A stretch of DNA of 10,981 nt from Fluviicola sp. (lineage in GTDB: Bacteria > Bacteroidota > Bacteroidia > Flavobacteriales_D > Crocinitomicaceae), in the NCBI RefSeq assembly GCF_030151805.1, contig NZ_JASLCN010000160.1, positions 1-10,981 on the forward strand, read 5' to 3'. The notes below the pieces were generated by a model. That model was given only the letters and a program-made list of their open reading frames with translations, was not told the DNA's origin and did no database searches. Shown here in pieces: positions 6,683 through 10,981 of the stretch (within the stretch, counting starts at the first letter, position 1; every line of letters begins with the position of its first letter). The translations under genes and the position numbers were made by a program.

Positions 6683-8815
6683 CTATTTATTATGTTCAAT
6701 AATATAATCCAGGACTTTCTGCATCAAATGTACCCGGTCTTTTCCGATGACATTATGTTTATGCATTGGGTAATGGAAAAAGTCTATTTGAATTCCCAAT
6801 TCAATAAATCTCTTCAATAACGCGTCATTATGTTGAGGAACAACCACATCATCTACCGTACCATGAATGAGCAACAAATCGCCTTTAAGTTTATTTGCAT
6901 GTGTAAACAAAGAAGCTTCTTCGTATCCTTTTTGATTTTCTTCCGGTCGATCCATATAACGCTCTCCATACATTATTTCGTAGTACTTCCAATCTGTTAC
7001 CGGACCACCTGCAACTCCAACTTTAAATGTTTCGGCTTGTTTCAACATCAAAGATGTTGTCATAAACCCACCGAAAGACCATCCGTGAACAGCAAATCTT
7101 GACGAATCAACATAAGCCAGCGATTTCAGATAATCAATTCCTTTCATTTGATCTTTGATTTCTACCGTACCCAACTGTCTGTGGATTTGACTTTCAAATG
7201 CAAATCCGCGCTCACCTGATCCACGGTTATCTAATGTAAACACCAAATATCCTTGTTCTGCCATCCAGTACATCCACAAATTAGCCCCATCCAGCCATGA
7301 ATTTGTAATCATCTGTGCATGCGGACCTCCGTAAACATAAACCATCACGGGATACTTTTTATTCGGATCAAAATTACTTGGTTTGATCAATCTGGTATAC
7401 AATACTGATCCATCATCTGCTTTGATCTTACCGATATCTGAAGCTCCAATTGCTATTTCTGCAAGTTTGTTTTTAGCTGTCAATAGGGTTTTCGTAATTT
7501 TTCCTGCGATTGTTTTCAACTCTACTTTCCCCGGAACAGCATGAGAAGAATAGGAATCAAGAAAATAAGTTCCCATTTCATTAATCGCAATAGAATGCGT
7601 TCCTTCTTCCAATGTCAGACAACGCTGTTTTCCGTTCATATCAACAGCATAATAAAGTGTATTCAAAGCACTGGTTCCTGTCGCAGCAAAAACAACTTCT
7701 TTTCCTTTATTGATTGATTGCAAAATTTCTTTGGTAACGAATTTATTTGCTGTCAATTGCTTGATCAGCTTCCCGTCTATTGAATAATAGTACAAATTGT
7801 TAAACCCGTCCCGTTCCGAAATCCAAATGAAATTATTCGAGTTCGTTAACGGAAAAAACGCCGGATGTTCCGGTTCAGTCCATTTATCATTTTGCTCTTC
7901 CAAAATCGTTCTGATGAAATTCCCGGTTTTTGCTTCATATTGATTCAACCACATATGATTCTGCTCACGATTCACCTCTGCTACCAACACGAAATTTTCA
8001 TCCGGTGTCCAACTAAGGTTTGTTAGGTAACTATCCTTAGCTCCTTTTGGAGTAATGAAGACCGTTTTTCCATCAGAAACAGAGTAAATTCCAACTTTAG
8101 GCTGTTCAGACCCCTGTCCTGCCATCGGGTATTTAATGTTCATCAATTCAGCCGGCACTTTCGTAATATCTACCAACGGGTATTCTTTTACATTGGTTTC
8201 ATCCTTCTGGTAAAATGCCAGGTAACCACCTTTTCCGGACCAGAAAATACCGTCCGTAATACCAAACTCGCTTCTTGCATACGTCTGACCTGAAACAATA
8301 TTTTTATCCGTATTCTTTGTTACGGCAATCTTTTCACCTTTCGAATCGACAATCCACAGATTATTCTCCACTGTATAAGCTGCACTTCCGCTTGTTGTTT
8401 CAAATTCTGCATTCGCACCTTCTTCCGGTACAGAAGCCAATTTAGAGCCGGTTTTTGTTTTCAGATTCAAGTTGTAGTAATTGTTTCCGTCCGTCAACAA
8501 CAATTCATCTGCATTTCGAAATGAAAAGCCGTAGAAACTATACAACTGTGCCCCCAAGGCAGTATTCGCCGCCTGAATGGTCAAAATTTGTTCCGGCTCT
8601 GTTTTTTTAACCGACCCCTGGTACATCACCTGGTAATTATTACTCAGATAAACATAAGAATCCGTTCCCGGAATCCAGGTAAAGGCATTAAATTGTTCAT
8701 CTCTGAATGCACGATTTTGTTGCAATACCGCGTCTGAAAGCGTTAATTGTTTTTTCTGAGCAAACGAAAAAGTTCCTGCAATTAAACAGACAAAAAGTCC
8801 GAAATACTTGTTCAT
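6683..8815 (-). CDS. S9B-family serine peptidase (dipeptidyl-peptidase IV / prolyl tripeptidyl peptidase type)
   Basis: These enzymes remove short N-terminal peptides, usually after proline, from peptides in the periplasm or at the surface. The 710-residue protein has a Sec signal peptide (MNKYFGLFVCLIAGTFSFAQ), a beta-propeller at about 40-460, and an alpha/beta hydrolase domain at about 470-710. The nucleophile S580 is in GWSFGG, the acid is D655 or D656 in HGTVDDVV, and H687 is in YPMHKHNV. VYGGPH (494-499) supplies the oxyanion-side motif. In the propeller, SEFGI with E183 probably binds the substrate N-terminus. It has one Glu, rather than the EE pair of mammalian DPP4, which resembles prolyl tripeptidyl peptidases. 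Length is typical and nothing essential is missing. Its start lies 2 nt after the DUF2461 stop, and an intrinsic terminator follows the gene. Confidence 0.93.
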   Translation of the reverse strand: MNKYFGLFVCLIAGTFSFAQKKQLTLSDAVLQQNRAFRDEQFNAFTWIPGTDSYVYLSNNYQVMYQGSVKKTEPEQILTIQAANTALGAQLYSFYGFSFRNADELLLTDGNNYYNLNLKTKTGSKLASVPEEGANAEFETTSGSAAYTVENNLWIVDSKGEKIAVTKNTDKNIVSGQTYARSEFGITDGIFWSGKGGYLAFYQKDETNVKEYPLVDITKVPAELMNIKYPMAGQGSEQPKVGIYSVSDGKTVFITPKGAKDSYLTNLSWTPDENFVLVAEVNREQNHMWLNQYEAKTGNFIRTILEEQNDKWTEPEHPAFFPLTNSNNFIWISERDGFNNLYYYSIDGKLIKQLTANKFVTKEILQSINKGKEVVFAATGTSALNTLYYAVDMNGKQRCLTLEEGTHSIAINEMGTYFLDSYSSHAVPGKVELKTIAGKITKTLLTAKNKLAEIAIGASDIGKIKADDGSVLYTRLIKPSNFDPNKKYPVMVYVYGGPHAQMITNSWLDGANLWMYWMAEQGYLVFTLDNRGSGERGFAFESQIHRQLGTVEIKDQMKGIDYLKSLAYVDSSRFAVHGWSFGGFMTTSLMLKQAETFKVGVAGGPVTDWKYYEIMYGERYMDRPEENQKGYEEASLFTHANKLKGDLLLIHGTVDDVVVPQHNDALLKRFIELGIQIDFFHYPMHKHNVIGKDRVHLMQKVLDYIIEHNK

Positions 8816-8817
8816 AA

Positions 8818-9492
8818 TTATGATCTTTGAATGAATTTATTAAAAAATGTTTCGAGTGGTAATCCTGCCTGAAAACAACTATCCAATGTTTCCAGTAAAT
8901 GATCCTGTAAAATCAAATCTGAATCAAACTCTGTCATAAAATACCACTGCTTATTTAAAATATAAGGTTGTTTTTCTACCGCTTCTTTCAATTCTTTTGG
9001 AGCGATTTTGTTTCTTTCACCACGTACTTCGCCAAAAATATCTACAAAAGTTTTATCTGCGATCAGAGTATTGAACTCTTTTTGATTCATCGCAATCCCT
9101 TCACGAACTGCATACAAATCATCTTTGTCAATCTCATAAATCCCGCCATAAACACGAACTGCCTCCGGACCAAATTCAAAATACACCCCGTGAATGCTCT
9201 TCGATTTTTTTCCATTTGGAGCAACAACCGCAGAACACAGTAACTTATAAGGCGTTTTGTCCTTCGAGAAACGGATATCCCTGTTAATCCTGAAAATGCA
9301 TTCAGATGCTGTTAAATCTTTAAAGCCCGGATGTGACTTTGCCAAATGATTGATAAAAGTCTGAACAAAGTCCGCAAAGGGTTTCTTTACCGAACTTTCA
9401 TATCGCTTTCTGTTAGAATCAAACCACTCCTTATGGTTGTTTGCAGCTAATTCAATAAAGAAATCAAGATAATCTTTTGTAAAATATGCCAT
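8818..9492 (-). CDS. DUF2461 (TIGR02453) family protein
   Basis: This 224-residue protein carries the hallmarks of DUF2461: NNHKEWFDSNRKRY near the N-terminus (18-31) and IFRINRDIRFSKDKTPYK at 66-83, followed by YFEFGP and VYGGIYE. The length is normal for the family. There is no signal peptide or membrane segment, so it is presumed cytosolic. The biochemical role of the family is not established to my knowledge, and I assign none. The ATG at 9492 gives the usual family start. Only 4 nt separate it from an exact TATCTTTG box, so the mRNA may be leaderless. The stop codon is 2 nt before the start of the S9B peptidase gene, so the two genes form one unit ending at the terminator at 6651-6677. 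Confidence 0.92.
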   Translation of the reverse strand: MAYFTKDYLDFFIELAANNHKEWFDSNRKRYESSVKKPFADFVQTFINHLAKSHPGFKDLTASECIFRINRDIRFSKDKTPYKLLCSAVVAPNGKKSKSIHGVYFEFGPEAVRVYGGIYEIDKDDLYAVREGIAMNQKEFNTLIADKTFVDIFGEVRGERNKIAPKELKEAVEKQPYILNKQWYFMTEFDSDLILQDHLLETLDSCFQAGLPLETFFNKFIQRS

Positions 9493-9496
9493 GTAC

Positions 9497-9504
9497 CAAA
9501 GATA
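9497..9504 (-). promoter_or_regulatory. -7 box of the DUF2461-peptidase unit
   Basis: The minus strand reads TATCTTTG, an exact TAnnTTTG match and identical to the box of the E1 unit, but only 4 nt before the ATG at 9492. Transcription starting about 7 nt downstream would fall on or next to the start codon. No clear -33 element is seen. Confidence 0.45.
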
Positions 9505-9585
9505 CTATTTATCCGATTCAATGACTTGTTGATTTTTACCGATCTTGGTTCATCCGTTTATACGAGCGAATTCAGCAGATTAAAT

Positions 9586-9593
9586 TACATTTG
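9586..9593 (+). promoter_or_regulatory. -7 box of the acidic protein-thioesterase unit
   Basis: TACATTTG is an exact TAnnTTTG match 19 nt upstream of the ATG at 9613. It lies in the 120-nt divergent gap shared with the DUF2461 promoter. An in-frame ATG at 9526 lies upstream of this box, so it would be absent from the transcript. No good -33 is visible. Confidence 0.6.
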
Positions 9594-9612
9594 TATCAAA
9601 CAATTTAAAAAC

Positions 9613-10089
9613 ATGGCACAAGTCTCCATAGGACATATTGAAGCAGCTATCCAAAAGGTTGATAGCTTAGACGATAACGCATTAGACAGATTATCCGAAA
9701 CGCAAACAACCGCACAACCGGTTCTTTTGGGTTATATCATGTCTGCTGCACAGGAATACCAAAACGAAGGATTGGAAAGCTTGCTGATTTACTACTTTAC
9801 AGTAGTTTTGGAAGCTTATTCTTTGGCAGGATTAAACCCGAAAAGCGTTACAGATGAATTAATTGACGAATTCGAAGAACCTTATTTCCAATTGTTGGAT
9901 GAATATTTCGAAAACGAAGACGAAAGTATTCTCGAAGAATTTTCAGATCAACCGGATTTGGTAAAATTCATGGCCATGGAAATCGGGATGGAAGATGCCG
10001 ACGGTGTTACATTGGATGACGAAACAGCAACGCAATTGTTCATCGTTATTTTAGCAATGATTTCACTTCTTTCAAGATCATTAGACTAA
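9613..10089 (+). CDS. Acidic protein of unknown function
   Basis: I place the start at the ATG at 9613 (MAQVSIGHIE, 158 residues) because a -7 box lies just upstream. An in-frame ATG at 9526 would precede that box and add a tail unlike the rest. The protein is strongly acidic, especially residues 80-140 with runs such as DELIDEFEEP and EYFENEDESILEEF. It is mostly predicted helix and ends in a short hydrophobic helix (QLFIVILAMISLLS, 141-154), too short for a confident membrane span. No signal peptide or catalytic motif is visible, and I do not recognise the family. It may be a small helical protein conserved in Bacteroidota. Its stop codon directly abuts the ATG of the thioesterase gene, so the two are translationally coupled and probably linked in function. 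Confidence 0.82.
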   Translation: MAQVSIGHIEAAIQKVDSLDDNALDRLSETQTTAQPVLLGYIMSAAQEYQNEGLESLLIYYFTVVLEAYSLAGLNPKSVTDELIDEFEEPYFQLLDEYFENEDESILEEFSDQPDLVKFMAMEIGMEDADGVTLDDETATQLFIVILAMISLLSRSLD

Positions 10090-10497
10090 ATGAAAAGTCC
10101 GCAGGATATCGTAAATGAAATGATGAATTCGGATGCCTTTTCCAACTGGCTGGGCATCCGAATTCTTGAAATCGAACCGGGATTCTGCAAACTAACCATC
10201 ACCGTCCGGCCCGAAATGCTCAACGGACACCAAACCGCTCACGGAGGAATCTCTTATTCTGTTTCCGATTCTGCGCTGGCTTTTGCATCAAACAGCCGTG
10301 GACAAAAAGCTGTCAGCATAGAAACATCCATCGCACATATTGCACCGGTTTTTGCCGGCGATGAACTACTGGTTATCTGCAGAGAAATAAACTGTGGAAA
10401 AACAATTGGACGCTATGAATCAATTGTTTATAACCAAAATCAAAAAATTATTGCTAAATTTAACGGAACCGTATTCCGTCATCCAGAACTTTGGTAA
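10090..10497 (+). CDS. PaaI-type hotdog-fold acyl-CoA thioesterase
   Basis: PaaI thioesterases hydrolyse acyl-CoA or aryl-CoA esters, often to rescue CoA from dead-end intermediates. The 135-residue protein is a single hotdog domain of normal length. The signature LNGHQTAHGGISYSVSDSAL (44-63) has the HGG turn and D60, which matches the catalytic aspartate of PaaI. It continues into AFASNSRG, typical of the family, and ends with a beta strand and FNGTVFRHPE. The closest resemblance is to hydroxyphenylacetyl-CoA thioesterase PaaI, but no other phenylacetate genes are in the window, so the physiological substrate is open. The ATG follows the upstream stop with no gap. A MarR regulator begins 75 nt downstream, and no terminator is visible between them. 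Confidence 0.92.
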   Translation: MKSPQDIVNEMMNSDAFSNWLGIRILEIEPGFCKLTITVRPEMLNGHQTAHGGISYSVSDSALAFASNSRGQKAVSIETSIAHIAPVFAGDELLVICREINCGKTIGRYESIVYNQNQKIIAKFNGTVFRHPELW

Positions 10498-10520
10498 TTT
10501 CTTTCAAAAAAATTCTATAA

Positions 10521-10542
10521 ATTATTATGCACACATAATAAT
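10521..10542 (+). promoter_or_regulatory. Candidate operator in the MarR promoter
   Basis: A perfect inverted repeat has 9-bp arms ATTATTATG (10521-10529) and CATAATAAT (10534-10542) around CACA. It ends 6 bp before the predicted -7 box of the marR gene. Size, AT content and position fit an autoregulatory MarR site. It has no GC-rich stem or U-tract, so it is a poor terminator. Confidence 0.55.
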
Positions 10543-10548
10543 GTTTTG

Positions 10549-10556
10549 TATATTCG
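10549..10556 (+). promoter_or_regulatory. Predicted -7 box of the MarR gene
   Basis: TATATTCG differs from TAnnTTTG at one position and ends 16 nt before the ATG at 10573, the same spacing as most other boxes in this window. No clear -33 element is seen because the inverted repeat occupies that stretch. Confidence 0.4.
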
Positions 10557-10572
10557 TAACAAGTGAAAGAAT

Positions 10573-10981
10573 ATGCAAAATAAGCCCCAATATCTTATCG
10601 ACTTAGATGTTCGATTAACATGGCACAAAATGTCGCGCATGTACAACCAACGGGCCAACAGTTACGGAATCAGTATGTCTGTTGGCTTCATCCTCCTTCA
10701 TGTTGACAAAGAAGGAACTCCAAGCACTCAATTAGGCCCTCGCATGGGAATGGAACCCACCAGTCTTTCCAGAACGCTAAAAACGATGGAAGAAAAAGGA
10801 TTCATCCGCCGGGAAGAAGACAAGCTGGATAAACGAATCGTTCGCATTTTCCTGACTGAAGAAGGATTGAAAGCTCGCTACATCGCACGTGATGTGGTGT
10901 TTGAATTCAACAACAAAGTCATCGAGCGAATTCCAAAAGAACACATTGAAATTTTCGAATCTGTTATCAACCAAATTCAAG
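10573..10981 (+). CDS. MarR-family transcriptional regulator, N-terminal 136 residues (runs off window)
   Basis: MarR proteins are dimeric winged-helix repressors that release DNA on binding a small ligand. The frame is open from the ATG at 10573 to the window end with no stop. The family usually has about 140-160 residues, so only the last part of the C-terminal dimerisation helix should be missing. The helix-turn-helix lies at about 50-75, with EPTSLSRTLKTMEEKGFIRR as recognition helix and following turn. The wing carries DKRIVRIFLTEEG (86-98), the classic DxRxxxxxLTxxG signature. The residues after it form the dimerisation helix. A perfect inverted repeat in its promoter suggests autoregulation. 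In Bacteroidota such regulators are often next to fatty-acid beta-oxidation genes. The thioesterase upstream is consistent, but the downstream genes are outside the window. Confidence 0.9.
   Translation, partial: MQNKPQYLIDLDVRLTWHKMSRMYNQRANSYGISMSVGFILLHVDKEGTPSTQLGPRMGMEPTSLSRTLKTMEEKGFIRREEDKLDKRIVRIFLTEEGLKARYIARDVVFEFNNKVIERIPKEHIEIFESVINQIQ

Noticed and set aside
9526..9612. Extended N-terminus of the acidic protein from the ATG at 9526
   Set aside because: The stretch precedes and includes the TACATTTG box, so it is promoter DNA rather than coding.
10090..10497. Start of a phenylacetate degradation cluster
   Set aside because: Only the PaaI-like thioesterase is present; no paaABCDE, paaK or paaZ gene is visible, and PaaI homologues are widespread outside that pathway.
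10521..10542. Terminator of the thioesterase gene
   Set aside because: The stem is almost entirely A/T and lacks a following T-run, so an operator is the better reading.

Overview
The window reads as chromosomal DNA from a member of the Bacteroidota, most likely a flavobacterium-like organism (Crocinitomicaceae or a relative is a guess). The reasons are the moderately AT-rich composition, near absence of Shine-Dalgarno sequences, several exact TAnnTTTG boxes (the Bacteroidota -7 promoter element) just upstream of start codons, a fused alpha/beta E1 dehydrogenase, an LpxD of the short second-copy type known from flavobacteria, and an S9B dipeptidyl-peptidase with a signal peptide ending in FAQ.

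Layout. Positions 1-425 (minus) hold the 5' part of a secreted protein with its own -7 box. Positions 461-5465 (minus) form a tightly packed four-gene unit. In transcription order it is a fused 2-oxoacid dehydrogenase E1 (branched-chain type), a small C-terminally membrane-anchored protein of unknown function, an LpxD-like acyltransferase, and a GAF-SpoIIE (PP2C) phosphatase. Positions 5562-6605 (minus) hold a stand-alone Fic AMP-transferase with an N-terminal XRE helix-turn-helix. It has a terminator behind it and a perfect palindrome over its predicted promoter. Positions 6683-9492 (minus) carry a DUF2461 protein and an S9B serine peptidase separated by 2 nt, closed by a strong intrinsic terminator. 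Divergently, 9613-10497 (plus) carry an acidic protein of unknown function directly abutting a PaaI-type hotdog thioesterase. A MarR-family regulator starts at 10573 and runs off the window, with a perfect inverted repeat in its promoter.

How the genes may work together. The E1-LpxD-phosphatase unit can be read as branched acyl-CoA primer supply, acylation of a sugar nucleotide, and a phosphatase output with a sensory GAF domain. That suggests an envelope-lipid theme, but the link is an inference from gene order alone. The Fic gene looks like a self-contained, autoregulated and autoinhibited module. The MarR/PaaI end may begin a fatty-acid or acyl-CoA metabolism locus continuing beyond the window.

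No RNA genes, insertion sequences, CRISPR arrays or prophage parts were seen. Most of the window is ordinary core and near-core genome. The best leads are the composition of the four-gene unit, the promoter/operator architecture of the Fic gene, and two proteins of unknown function. Nothing here clearly amounts to a wholly new system.
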